Assembly (NCBI RefSeq): GCF_035319885.1
Contig: NZ_CP141285.1
Span: 2,108,001 to 2,172,000 of the forward strand
Direction: 5' to 3'
Length of the DNA: 64,000 bases
Source: Altererythrobacter sp. H2
GTDB lineage: Bacteria; Pseudomonadota; Alphaproteobacteria; Sphingomonadales; Sphingomonadaceae
Position numbers and translations under genes: made by a program. Positions 52,838-61,202 of this stretch are shown here, piece by piece. The notes beneath the pieces are model-generated. The model had not been told where the DNA came from, did no database searches, and was given only the letters and a program-made list of their open reading frames with translations. Every line of letters begins with the position of its first letter. The stretch's first letter is position 1.

Positions 52838-53730
52838 CGCAGCGCCCCTGCCATGGTCCACCAGTCGGACGGCATGGCGGCCTGCGCTGCGTCACGCTGC
52901 TCTGCACTGTCATAGAGCGCAAAACAGGTCGCGCCGGAGCCGGACATCCGTGCGAGCCATGGGCTGGTTGCGCTGAGGGCGGCGAGCACTTCAGCGATCA
53001 CCGGGCAGAGCGAAATGGCGGGCGCTTCGAGGTCGTTGCGCCCTTCCTGCGCGATCTTGCTGGCAGGGCCTTTGGGCAGCGCCCCCCTGTCCGCGCCGTC
53101 CCACGCCTGGAACACCGGACCGGTCGAAAGCGGCACGCGCGGGTTGACCAGCAGCACCGGGGTACCGGCGAGGTCGTCCTCGACCTCAACCTGCTCGGTG
53201 CCGGTGCCGAGACCGATATGCGTCTTACTCAGGACGCAGGCGGGCACATCCGCGCCGAGCTTTGCCGCCCGCGCTGGCCAGTCATCGGGCAAGCCATGGA
53301 GTGCCTCAACCATCCGGAACACCGCCCCTGCATCCGCCGACCCGCCGCCGAGACCAGCCGCGACGGGAAGGTTCTTCTCCAGCGTCACCGCAAGGCCCTG
53401 CGCGCGCGGGAGGGCATTGAGCGCGCGGGCAACGAGGTTGTCACTCCCTCCCCCTTGAGGGGGAGGGTCGGGGTGGGGGTGTTCTGCCGCCGATAGGGCA
53501 GAGCCCCCACCCCCAACCCCTCCCCCAAGGGAGGGGGGTGAAGGAGCGAGCAATCCGGAGAATTCACCCACAACGTACAGGCTATCTTGCGCGGCCGGCT
53601 TCGCCGTCAGCACATCGCCCGCATCGACGAAGGCGAACAGGGTTTCGAGCTCGTGATACCCGTCCTCACGCCGCCTGCGGACATGCAGCGCAAGGTTGAT
53701 CTTGGCGTAAGCGGTTTCGTTCATGTGCAC
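52834..53730 (-). CDS. ispE: 4-diphosphocytidyl-2-C-methyl-D-erythritol kinase with in-frame repeat insertion
   Basis: 298 residues; start at 53730 (an in-frame ATG at 53724 also fits). GHMP kinase motifs: NETAYAKINLALHV at the N-terminus, ATP loop PVAAGLGGGSADAGA, and C-terminal MSGSGATCFALY. It phosphorylates CDP-ME in the MEP isoprenoid pathway. About 35 residues (roughly 62-96) read as low-complexity Pro/Gly sequence (LGGGVGGGG, HPHPDPPPQGGG) because a palindromic repeat has inserted in frame between strand GEFSGLL and DNLVARAL. Without it the protein would be about 263 residues. Overlaps the next gene by 4 bp. Confidence 0.93.
   Translation of the reverse strand: MHMNETAYAKINLALHVRRRREDGYHELETLFAFVDAGDVLTAKPAAQDSLYVVGEFSGLLAPSPPSLGGGVGGGGSALSAAEHPHPDPPPQGGGSDNLVARALNALPRAQGLAVTLEKNLPVAAGLGGGSADAGAVFRMVEALHGLPDDWPARAAKLGADVPACVLSKTHIGLGTGTEQVEVEDDLAGTPVLLVNPRVPLSTGPVFQAWDGADRGALPKGPASKIAQEGRNDLEAPAISLCPVIAEVLAALSATSPWLARMSGSGATCFALYDSAEQRDAAQAAMPSDWWTMAGALR
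53444..53540. repeat. Imperfect palindromic repeat element inside ispE
   Basis: About 97 bp of C- and G-tract sequence whose two halves are near reverse complements around a small centre at about 53485-53500. Left arm starts CTCCCTCCCCCTTGAGGG; right arm ends CCAAGGGAGGGGG. It resembles the short palindromic elements that spread through alphaproteobacterial genomes and read as HPHPDPPPQGGG-like peptides when transcribed in one direction. No flanking target duplication is obvious. Confidence 0.75.
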
Positions 53731-53845
53731 AATTTCTTGAGGTTCGATCGAACTAACACGGGACCCTTGGTCCAGCGCCGCCTTTAGATAAACTTAAGCA
53801 ATCGCAGCTAAAAAACACAGCTTAGGCTTTCCTGACGGTAACTCC

Positions 53846-54271
53846 ATGCGCGTTGAACGATGGTCACTCTATGGCTTCATGATCGGCGCTATCTCCGGAT
53901 TTTTCGCCGTTCTTACTGCCGATGAATTCCTGACAGGCCTCCTTGTAGGATTATTCTGGCTATTCCTAATTCCCGGATTTTTCGCAGTTGCAGCCATGTT
54001 CTTCGATTATGTCGTTCTCGATCAGCCAAGCAGTCCTACGAAGAAGATTCAAGAGTTCCATTTTCATTCGAAAGACTTTGAGGTTTACACACTGAATCAA
54101 TATCAGGAACTGGAACGTGTTATTGCCCGAACAAATCCAGATGAACTTGAAAATATTTCAGCGCAAATATCACGAAAAATAGGGCGAAATACCCCGAACG
54201 ATCCCCAATCTTTCCTAATGTCTTACTACATTCAGTTCCGTGCCTACTTACTCGCGGTTGGTAAGCTCTAA
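53846..54271 (+). CDS. Hypothetical two-TM membrane protein, AT-rich
   Basis: 141 residues. Two hydrophobic segments (about residues 9-27 and 31-55; GFMIGAISGFFAVL and LLVGLFWLFLIPGFFAVAAM) with a cytoplasmic or periplasmic soluble tail containing ELERVIARTNPDELENIS. Base composition is clearly AT-richer than the neighbours, especially after 54100. No family recognised. Flanking gap 53731-53845 is also AT-rich. It converges on the ETF-QO gene. Possible foreign or fast-evolving gene. Confidence 0.6.
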   Translation: MRVERWSLYGFMIGAISGFFAVLTADEFLTGLLVGLFWLFLIPGFFAVAAMFFDYVVLDQPSSPTKKIQEFHFHSKDFEVYTLNQYQELERVIARTNPDELENISAQISRKIGRNTPNDPQSFLMSYYIQFRAYLLAVGKL

Positions 54272-54281
54272 AGCTTTCGTC

Positions 54282-55931
54282 TCACATATTCGGATAGTTC
54301 GGCCCGCCGCCGCCTTCCGGCGTCACCCAGTTGATGTTCTGGTTGGGGTCCTTGATGTCACAGGTCTTGCAGTGGACGCAGTTCTGGCTGTTGATCTGGA
54401 ACTTCCGCGCGCCGGTCGCTTCGTCCACCAACCACTCGTACACACCTGCCGGGCAGTAGCGGGCCGAGGGTCCGGCAAACACGCCCAGCTCGCTCACCTT
54501 CTGCAGCTCCAGGTCCTTGACCTGCAAGTGCACCGGCTGGTCCTCCGCATGGTTGGTGTAGCTGAACGCGACCGAGGTGAGCCGGTCGAAGCTGATCACC
54601 CCGTCAGGCTTGGGATAGGCGATCGGGCGGAACAGGTCGGCGCGGCCGGTGTAGCTGTAGTCCGGATGGTGCTTCATCGTGATCGGCAGGCCGATCTTGA
54701 GCGTGCGCATCCACATATCGATCCCGGCAATCACCGTGCCGAGATCGCCGCCGAACTTGGCGACGGCGGGCTGGGCGTTCTGGACCAGCTTCAGCTCCTT
54801 GGCGATCCAGCTCTCGCGCACGGCGGCGTCGTAATCCGCCAGCTCGGTCTTTTCCTGGCCTGCTCCGATGGCCGCCGCAATGCTATCCGCCGCCAGCATC
54901 CCGCTCTTCATCGCGGTGTGGCTGCCCTTGATCCGGGGCACGTTCACGAACCCGGCCGAGCACCCGATCAGCGCCCCGCCCGGGAACGCCAGCTTCGGCA
55001 CGCTCTGCCAGCCGCCTTCGTTGATCGCCCGCGCGCCGTAGGCCACCCGCTTGCCCCCTTCGAGGTACTCGCGGATCGCCGGGTGCTGCTTCCAGCGCTG
55101 GAATTCCTGGAACGGCGAGACGTAGGGGTTCTTGTAGTCGAGCGCGGTGACAAATCCGACCGCCACCTGACCGTTGGCCTGGTGATAGAGGAACCCCCCG
55201 CCCCAGCTGTCACTCTCGGTCAGCGGCCACCCCTGCGTATGGATCACGCGGCCGGGCACGTGCTTTTCGGGATCGATATCCCACAGTTCCTTGATGCCAA
55301 GGCCATAGACCTGCGGCTGGCAGTTCGCCTCCAGGTCGAACAGGGCCTTCATCCGCTTGGTCAGGTGGCCGCGCGCGCCCTCGGCAAACAGGGTGTACTT
55401 GGCGTGGATTTCCATCCCCGGCTGGTAATCGCCCTTGTGGCTGCCATCGGCGGCCACGCCCATGTCCTGCGTGATCACCCCGGCGACAGCGCCGTTCTCG
55501 TCGATCATGACCTCAGCCGCCGGGAAGCCCGGGAACACCATCACGCCCAGGCCCTCGGCCTGTTCGGCCAGCCAGCGGCACATATTGCCGAGCGAGCCGG
55601 TGTAGTTGCCATCGTTCGACATGAACGGCGGCATCATCAGGTGCGGCATGGACGTCTTGCCAGAGGCGGAAAGCACCCAGTGCCAGTTATCCGTCACCGG
55701 AACCTCTGCCATCGGGCACCCTTGCGTGCGCCATTCCGGCAGCAGTTCATCAAGCGCCTTGGGATCGACCACCGCACCCGACAGGATATGCGCGCCGATT
55801 TCGGAGCCCTTCTCCAGCACGATCACTTCGAGATCGGCGTTGATCTGCTTCAGGCGGATCGCGGCGGCGAGGCCGGCCGGGCCGCCTCCCACGATCACCA
55901 CATCGCACGGCATGGATTCGCGTTCGCTCAT
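54282..55931 (-). CDS. Electron transfer flavoprotein-ubiquinone oxidoreductase
   Basis: 549 residues from ATG 55931 (MSERESMPCDVVIVGG). FAD-binding GGGPAGLAAAIRLKQ, then the 4Fe-4S ligands in CPAGVYEW and CVHCKTCDIKDP near the C-terminus. It passes electrons from ETF to the quinone pool during fatty-acid and amino-acid oxidation, at the inner membrane. The ETF subunit genes are not in the window. Divergent from the UDG-like gene by 89 bp. Confidence 0.94.
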   Translation of the reverse strand: MSERESMPCDVVIVGGGPAGLAAAIRLKQINADLEVIVLEKGSEIGAHILSGAVVDPKALDELLPEWRTQGCPMAEVPVTDNWHWVLSASGKTSMPHLMMPPFMSNDGNYTGSLGNMCRWLAEQAEGLGVMVFPGFPAAEVMIDENGAVAGVITQDMGVAADGSHKGDYQPGMEIHAKYTLFAEGARGHLTKRMKALFDLEANCQPQVYGLGIKELWDIDPEKHVPGRVIHTQGWPLTESDSWGGGFLYHQANGQVAVGFVTALDYKNPYVSPFQEFQRWKQHPAIREYLEGGKRVAYGARAINEGGWQSVPKLAFPGGALIGCSAGFVNVPRIKGSHTAMKSGMLAADSIAAAIGAGQEKTELADYDAAVRESWIAKELKLVQNAQPAVAKFGGDLGTVIAGIDMWMRTLKIGLPITMKHHPDYSYTGRADLFRPIAYPKPDGVISFDRLTSVAFSYTNHAEDQPVHLQVKDLELQKVSELGVFAGPSARYCPAGVYEWLVDEATGARKFQINSQNCVHCKTCDIKDPNQNINWVTPEGGGGPNYPNM

Positions 55932-56020
55932 CTCGGGGTCTTGTCCTTCGCTGGCACGGGGTAGTAATTGCCGGATTTCCTTGATTGCTGGAACGGGGCA
56001 GGTCAAGACCCGCAAACGCG

Positions 56021-56797
56021 ATGACCGAACCTTGCCGCCTGCCCGATCGAGACGAATTCGCTGCTGCGCTGGCCTGGTGGCGCTCGGCAGGCGTCGATCA
56101 CGACTTCGCCGATGACGCCACGGACTGGCTGGCAGAGCCGGACCAGCCCGCCGCAGCAGCCACCGCGAGTGTGGGCGGCAGCGGGCCGGCCAGTGCAGCC
56201 CGCCCCCCGGCGCCTCCTGTCGAAATCAGGAGCGCGCCGGTGCTCGGCGGCGAACAAGGCGGCTGGCCGGAAGACCTCGCCACCTTCCATCACTGGTGGC
56301 TCACCGAGCCTCTGCTCGAAGCAGGCGGGACGGGTCCGCGCATCGTGCCGCGCGGCGCGCAGGGTGCCGCACTGATGGTGATCGTGGCCCACCCGGAGGA
56401 GGAGGATCGCGAGGCGCTGCTGTCCGGGCCCCAGGGCCGACTGCTCACCGGGTTCCTCCGCGCAACCGGCATCGGGGCCGAACAGGCTTACCTCGCCAGT
56501 GTCGTGCCGCGTTTCACGGCCGCGCCGGACTGGGCCAGTCTTGGCGCAAGCGGGGCCGGACGACTGCTGGCCCACCACATCGGGCTGGTCCAGCCGGACC
56601 GGATCGTTTTCCTCGGGCGGAACATTCTGCCGCTTCTTGGCCACGATACAGCGCAAGAGGGTAAAACTTTACGTCGCTTTAACCACAAGGGTCGCAACTT
56701 CCCCTTTGTGGAAGGCCAGGGCCTCGCCCGGCTGCTGCGATCGGCAGCTGCGCGGCGGGATCTGTGGCAAAGCTGGCTTGACGGGACCGATGGCTGA
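56021..56797 (+). CDS. Uracil-DNA-glycosylase superfamily protein
   Basis: 258 residues from ATG 56021. After a variable linker (Ala/Pro-rich, residues 35-70) the C-terminal domain shows family-4/5-like UDG pattern: RLLTGFLRATGIGAEQAYLA, PDRIVFLGRNILPLLGHD, and a final basic segment FNHKGRNFPFV. The first motif (GEAPG in true family 4) is replaced by AHPEEEDR, so catalytic activity is uncertain. Overlaps the lytic transglycosylase start by 8 bp. Confidence 0.65.
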   Translation: MTEPCRLPDRDEFAAALAWWRSAGVDHDFADDATDWLAEPDQPAAAATASVGGSGPASAARPPAPPVEIRSAPVLGGEQGGWPEDLATFHHWWLTEPLLEAGGTGPRIVPRGAQGAALMVIVAHPEEEDREALLSGPQGRLLTGFLRATGIGAEQAYLASVVPRFTAAPDWASLGASGAGRLLAHHIGLVQPDRIVFLGRNILPLLGHDTAQEGKTLRRFNHKGRNFPFVEGQGLARLLRSAAARRDLWQSWLDGTDG

Positions 56798-58574
56798 AAC
56801 GAAGAAACCCTTTATGAGACCTGTCCTCGCGGCACTGGCAGTAGCCGGGGCCACGCTGGGACTGGGGCTGGCGATGCCGGCGCAAGCCAACAGCAGCGCT
56901 GCCGACTATTTCCGCGCCCGCGCCGTCACCAGCAAAGTTCCCGATCTTCTCACCCGTCCCGATCGCGAATATTACCGCGATCTGTTCGGCGCGATTGACC
57001 GGCAGGACTGGGCCCGCGTCGATGCCATGTTCGCCGAGCGGGCCGAGGGTCCGCTCCATGCCGTGGCTCGGGCCGAATACTATCTCCACGCCAATAGCCC
57101 GCGGGTCGAGCTCCCGCAGATCCAGGCCTGGCTGGCCGAAGGCACAGTCCTGCCCCATGCCGACCGCATCGCCGCGCTGGGCAGCAAGCGCGGCCTGATG
57201 GCGGCGCCGTATCTGCCGCAGCTACAGTCGTTCGTCAGCCAGCCCTATGCCAGCAAGCGGCTGCGCCCTCGCTCGGTCGACGATGGGACGATGCCGGGCT
57301 CGGTCAGCGATGCCATTCTCGAACGGATCAAGAATGACGATCCCGATGGTGCACGGTTGCTGCTCGACGGGATCGATGCGGGCCTCAGCGCTGAGGCCCG
57401 TGCCGAGTGGCGCCAGCGCGTGGCCTGGAGCTATTACATCGAGAACAACGATCCGGCCGCTCTCGCCATCGCCATCTCGGCGCGCCAGGGCGCAGGCGCC
57501 TGGGTGGCTGAAGGCGATTGGGTCGCCGGGCTCGCCGCCTGGCGCCTGGGCGATTGCGAGACCGCCGCTGACACTTTCCAGCGCGCTGCCCGCGGCGCGC
57601 ACAACGTCGAACTGGTCGCAGCCGGGCATTACTGGGCCAGCCGCGCGCTGATCCGTTGCCGCGAACCGGAAAAAGCCACCGAGGAGCTGCGCGGGGCCGC
57701 CCGGCTCGACGAGACGCTCTACGGGATGCTGGCGCGCGAACAGCTGGGGCAGCACCTGCCGCAGGATCATGCCCGGGCCGACTTCTCCCCGGCCGACTGG
57801 CAGCGCTTGCGGGACAATGCCAACATCCGCGCAGCCGTGGCACTGGCCGAAATCGGGCGTGACGAACTGGCTGACGAAGTGCTGCGCCACCAGGCGCGGA
57901 TTGGCGATCCGGGCCAGTACGATTCGCTGTCGCGCCTGGCACGGGAAATGGGCCTTCCCTCCACCCAGCTGTGGATGGCGCACAACGCCCCGCGCGGCGC
58001 ACAGGCCGAGCCTGCGCTGCGCTATCCCGCGCCGCGCTGGCAACCGGTCAACGGATGGAAGGTCGACCCCGCGCTGGCCTATGCCCACACCCTGCAGGAA
58101 TCGGTGTTCCGCGCCAGCGCCGTCAGCCCGGCAGGGGCACGCGGATTGATGCAGATCATGCCGGCTGCGGCGAAGGATCACGCGGGCAAGCTCGGCGTGT
58201 CCGGCAATGCCAGCGAGCTCAACCGACCTGACGTCAACCTCGCCTTCGGGCAGGAGCATCTTGCCATGCTGCGAGACAGCCGCGCCACCCAGGGCCTGCT
58301 GCCGAAGATCATGGCCGCCTACAACGCCGGCCTCAGCCCGATCACCCGCTGGAACAGCGAAGTGCGCGACCAGGGCGATGCCCTGCTCTACATGGAGAGC
58401 ATCCCTTATTGGGAGACACGCGGCTATGTCTCCATCGTGATGCGCAATTACTGGATGTACGAACGGCAAGCAGGCGGACGCTCTGAAAGCCGCGAGGCGC
58501 TGGCCCAGGGCCAATGGCCGACCTTCCCAGAATTGGGAGGGGGCGGCGGCGTTTACCTGACCCGCGCGGACTGA
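56790..58574 (+). CDS. Soluble lytic murein transglycosylase (Slt70-like)
   Basis: 594 residues from ATG 56790, or 586 from ATG 56814 (MRPVLAALAVAGATLGLG), the latter giving a cleaner signal peptide. A long alpha-helical superhelical region (TPR-like) precedes the SLT domain: LQESVFRASAVSPAGARGLMQIMP with the catalytic Glu in QESVF, then AYNAGLSP. It cleaves murein glycan strands with 1,6-anhydro ends in the periplasm. Confidence 0.92.
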   Translation: MAETKKPFMRPVLAALAVAGATLGLGLAMPAQANSSAADYFRARAVTSKVPDLLTRPDREYYRDLFGAIDRQDWARVDAMFAERAEGPLHAVARAEYYLHANSPRVELPQIQAWLAEGTVLPHADRIAALGSKRGLMAAPYLPQLQSFVSQPYASKRLRPRSVDDGTMPGSVSDAILERIKNDDPDGARLLLDGIDAGLSAEARAEWRQRVAWSYYIENNDPAALAIAISARQGAGAWVAEGDWVAGLAAWRLGDCETAADTFQRAARGAHNVELVAAGHYWASRALIRCREPEKATEELRGAARLDETLYGMLAREQLGQHLPQDHARADFSPADWQRLRDNANIRAAVALAEIGRDELADEVLRHQARIGDPGQYDSLSRLAREMGLPSTQLWMAHNAPRGAQAEPALRYPAPRWQPVNGWKVDPALAYAHTLQESVFRASAVSPAGARGLMQIMPAAAKDHAGKLGVSGNASELNRPDVNLAFGQEHLAMLRDSRATQGLLPKIMAAYNAGLSPITRWNSEVRDQGDALLYMESIPYWETRGYVSIVMRNYWMYERQAGGRSESREALAQGQWPTFPELGGGGGVYLTRAD

Positions 58575-58587
58575 TACCCACCTGCGC

Positions 58588-59127
58588 ATGGCCATCGATC
58601 CAGAGCGCACCTTCAAGCCGATCAACATTGCGGTCCTGACCGTGTCGGACACCCGCACCCCTGCTGACGATACCTCCGGCGATATCCTCGCCGAGCGGGT
58701 CAAAGCAGCGGGCCATAAGCTCGCCGCGCGCGCCATCGTGCGCGACGATGCGTCCCTGCTGGCGGGCAAGCTCAATGACTGGATTGACGATCCCGCAATC
58801 GACGCGGTGGTTTCGACCGGCGGCACCGGGCTGACCGGGCGAGACGTGACCCCCGAAGCACTCGACCGGCTCAAGGCGGGCGGCAATGTGCGCGACATTC
58901 CGGGGTTTGGCGAACTGTTCCGCATGATCAGCTACCGCTCGATCGGCACTAGCACGGTGCAAAGCCGGGCCTGCGCAGTGGTGGCGCGGGGCACCTACAT
59001 CTTCGCCCTGCCCGGCTCCAACGGCGCAGTGAAGGACGGATGGGACTGGATCCTCGCCGAACAGCTCGACAGCCGCAACCGGCCCTGCAATTTCGTGGAA
59101 CTGATGCCTCGGCTGAGAGAAAAGTAG
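58588..59127 (+). CDS. moaB: Molybdenum cofactor biosynthesis protein B
   Basis: 179 residues. The MoaB/Mog fold is shown by VLTVSDTRTPADDTSGD at the N-terminus, VVSTGGTGLTGRDVTPEAL in the middle (nucleotide-binding SGGTG loop) and FALPGSNGAVKDGW. It is an adenylyltransferase-like protein for molybdopterin in the moco pathway. Other moa genes are not in the window. It lies 13 bp after the lytic transglycosylase gene. Confidence 0.93.
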   Translation: MAIDPERTFKPINIAVLTVSDTRTPADDTSGDILAERVKAAGHKLAARAIVRDDASLLAGKLNDWIDDPAIDAVVSTGGTGLTGRDVTPEALDRLKAGGNVRDIPGFGELFRMISYRSIGTSTVQSRACAVVARGTYIFALPGSNGAVKDGWDWILAEQLDSRNRPCNFVELMPRLREK

Positions 59128-59152
59128 GCGGCATCTGGCGGACGACCTTTTT

Positions 59153-59167
59153 GTTCGCTATATGTTC
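59153..59167 (+). promoter_or_regulatory. LexA (SOS) box, GTTC-N7-GTTC
   Basis: GTTC at 59153-59156, seven bases, GTTC at 59164-59167. This is the alphaproteobacterial LexA operator consensus. It lies five bases before the ATG at 59172, where LexA would block transcription or early elongation of the radical SAM gene; the T-rich stretch at 59148-59152 adjoins it. Confidence 0.65.
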
Positions 59168-59171
59168 CGAT

Positions 59172-60245
59172 ATGAGTAATCCCATCCACGGCCGCGGCGC
59201 GCAGTCCAGCGCGGTGACGACGCGCTTCGGCCTCGCCACTCGCGAGGCCGATGGGGATTGGCGGGATCATGTGCAGAGCCTCGATGGCCCCCCGGTCAAA
59301 CTCCGCACCACAGTGACCCAGGAACGCCCGAAGTCGATCCTTACCTTCAACCAGTCACCCGATGTGCCGTTTGACCGCTCGGTCAACGCCTATCGTGGGT
59401 GCGAGCATGGCTGCGTTTATTGCTATGCCCGCCCGACCCATGCCTACCATGACCTCTCCCCCGGCCTCGATTTCGAGACGCGGCTCTTCGCCAAGCCCGA
59501 TGCGGCGCGGCTGCTGCGGGCGACGCTGGCGAAAAAAGGCTATGTACCGCAGCCGATTGCGATGGGGACCAACACCGACCCCTACCAGCCGATCGAGCGA
59601 ACCTATCGCCTGACCCGGCAGATGCTGGAGCTGTGCCTGGAGGTGCGCCATCCGGTGACGATCACCACCAAGTCCGACCGGGTGCTCGACGACCTCGACC
59701 TGCTGGTGGAGCTAGCGCGCGAGCGGCTGACGGCGGTGGCAATTTCCGTAACCAGCCTCGATCCGGTGCTGTCAGGCAAGCTCGAGCCGCGCGCAGCCTC
59801 GCCTGCCAAGCGGCTGGCGGCGCTGGAGAAGCTGGCGGCGGCGGGCGTCCCGGCGCATTGCTCGGTCAGCCCGGTGATCCCGGCGATCACCGATGAATTC
59901 ATGGAAAGCATCCTCGCACGCGCAGGCGCGGCGGGCGTGCGCTCTGCCAACTGGATTCCGCTGCGCCTGCCGCATGAAGTCGCCCCGCTGTTCCGCGAAT
60001 GGCTCGCCGTTCATTTCCCGGACCGGGCGGGCAAAGTGATGAGCGTGGTGCAGGATATGCGGGGCGGGCGGGACAACGACCCCCGCTTCGGCACCCGCTT
60101 CAAGGCGCAAGGCCCCTGGGCCGACCTCTTCCGCACCCGCTTCCGCCTCGCCCGCAAGCGCGCCGGAATCGGGAATGAGGCTTATGAGCTGGATTGTTCG
60201 GGGTTTGTTGCGCCGGAGGTAGGCGGGCAGATGCGGTTGTTGTGA
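59172..60245 (+). CDS. PA0069-family radical SAM protein (spore photoproduct lyase-like fold)
   Basis: 357 residues from ATG 59172 (MSNPIHGRGAQSSAVTTRFG); upstream in-frame codons to 59040 overlap moaB and are rejected. The radical SAM cluster motif YRGCEHGCVYCYARPTHAY has the three Cys of CxxxCxxC. SILTFNQSPDVPFDRS and GTNTDPYQP are family marks. Members are repair- or modification-type enzymes of unknown substrate; the fold resembles spore photoproduct lyase. A LexA box directly upstream points to DNA damage. Confidence 0.85.
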   Translation: MSNPIHGRGAQSSAVTTRFGLATREADGDWRDHVQSLDGPPVKLRTTVTQERPKSILTFNQSPDVPFDRSVNAYRGCEHGCVYCYARPTHAYHDLSPGLDFETRLFAKPDAARLLRATLAKKGYVPQPIAMGTNTDPYQPIERTYRLTRQMLELCLEVRHPVTITTKSDRVLDDLDLLVELARERLTAVAISVTSLDPVLSGKLEPRAASPAKRLAALEKLAAAGVPAHCSVSPVIPAITDEFMESILARAGAAGVRSANWIPLRLPHEVAPLFREWLAVHFPDRAGKVMSVVQDMRGGRDNDPRFGTRFKAQGPWADLFRTRFRLARKRAGIGNEAYELDCSGFVAPEVGGQMRLL

Positions 60246-60255
60246 GGTCTCTGGC

Positions 60256-60687
60256 CTAAAACCCTTCCCCCGAACTCCCCGGCTGGAACCGAATCAGCCG
60301 GCTGTCCACCAGCGCAGCGGTGCGGTTGACTACGGCGAGCTGATAGTCCGGGTCCTTGATCATTTCGAAGAAGGCGGCACTGCTCGGATACTGCGCCACG
60401 AACCCGTCGTGCCACGCGCGCTCTTCCGGCCCTGTCACCATCGTCTGGAACGCGCCGCGCCACACGATGCTGCCGCCCACCCGGCGGAAGATCGGGCCGC
60501 TGGTCTTGCCATATTCCTCGTAGGCGCGTCGCCCGCTCCAGCCCTTGGCGTGGTGCTCGTGCCCCTCGGGATACTCGGCCAGATCGCGGTAGAGCAGCAG
60601 GTTGAGCATGTGCATCGGCTCGTCGCGCGGCAGGGCCTTGAAGGCGGCGAAGTTGGCGGGGCTGGGATCGATAAAGACATCGCTCAT
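60256..60687 (-). CDS. DUF1330-like small protein
   Basis: 143 residues from ATG 60687, overlapping the GNAT stop by 4 bp. It has the ferredoxin-like alpha/beta pattern of DUF1330 proteins (MHMLNLLLYRDLAEYPEGHE; RVGGSIVWRGAFQTMV; WHDGFVAQYPSSAAFFEMIKDPDY). Such proteins are dimeric monooxygenase-like folds of unknown function. Upstream neighbours are a GNAT enzyme and an acyl-CoA ligase on the same strand. Confidence 0.7.
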   Translation of the reverse strand: MSDVFIDPSPANFAAFKALPRDEPMHMLNLLLYRDLAEYPEGHEHHAKGWSGRRAYEEYGKTSGPIFRRVGGSIVWRGAFQTMVTGPEERAWHDGFVAQYPSSAAFFEMIKDPDYQLAVVNRTAALVDSRLIRFQPGSSGEGF

Positions 60688-61202
60688 GCAGATGGGTCCT
60701 CTCCGGTCAGGTCGCGCTGCATGTAGACCGTATCGAGTTTGCGGCCGAACTTGAAGCCGACATTGCGCAGGCGCCCGGCATGGAAAAATTCGCATTTGGC
60801 GTGAAGCGCGACCGAGGCCGGCTCGCCGCCGCCGATCACCGCGATCATCTGCTCGAACCCGCTGGCCCGCGCGGCGTCGATCAGGCTGCCGAGCAGCGCC
60901 GAGCCGACACCCATGCCCCGCGCCGCATCGGCGACGTAGATGCTGTTCTCGCAGGTGCGCGCATAGGCCGCACGCGGTCGGAACACAATGGCGTAGGCAT
61001 AGGCCAGCATTTCGCTGTCCTTCTCGGCGACAAGGAAAGGCCAGCCGCTCGACCGGATTGCGGCCATTTTCTCAAGCCATTCGGCTGCGCTCGGCCCCGT
61101 GCTGTCGAACGAGGCCGTGCCGTGGGCCACGTGGTAATCGTAGATCGCCTGGATGGCCCGCGCATCGCTGTCACGCGCGGGCCTGATCCGCAGGTCAGGC
61201 AA
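60684..61202 (-). CDS. GNAT family N-acetyltransferase (phosphinothricin acetyltransferase-like)
   Basis: 172 residues with a TTG start at 61202 that overlaps the acyl-CoA ligase stop; no ATG or GTG start is available before the conserved [21 protein letters not shown]. The acetyl-CoA loop is RGMGVGSALLGSLI, preceded by ENSIYVADAA. This is the Pat/bar group, acetylating small amines or herbicide-like amino acids; substrate unknown. Confidence 0.85.
   Translation of the reverse strand: MPDLRIRPARDSDARAIQAIYDYHVAHGTASFDSTGPSAAEWLEKMAAIRSSGWPFLVAEKDSEMLAYAYAIVFRPRAAYARTCENSIYVADAARGMGVGSALLGSLIDAARASGFEQMIAVIGGGEPASVALHAKCEFFHAGRLRNVGFKFGRKLDTVYMQRDLTGEDPSA

Noticed and set aside
53444-53540. 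CRISPR-like or rho-independent terminator reading of the GC palindrome
   Set aside because: It is a single imperfect palindrome inside an open reading frame, with no spacer-repeat array and no T-tract.
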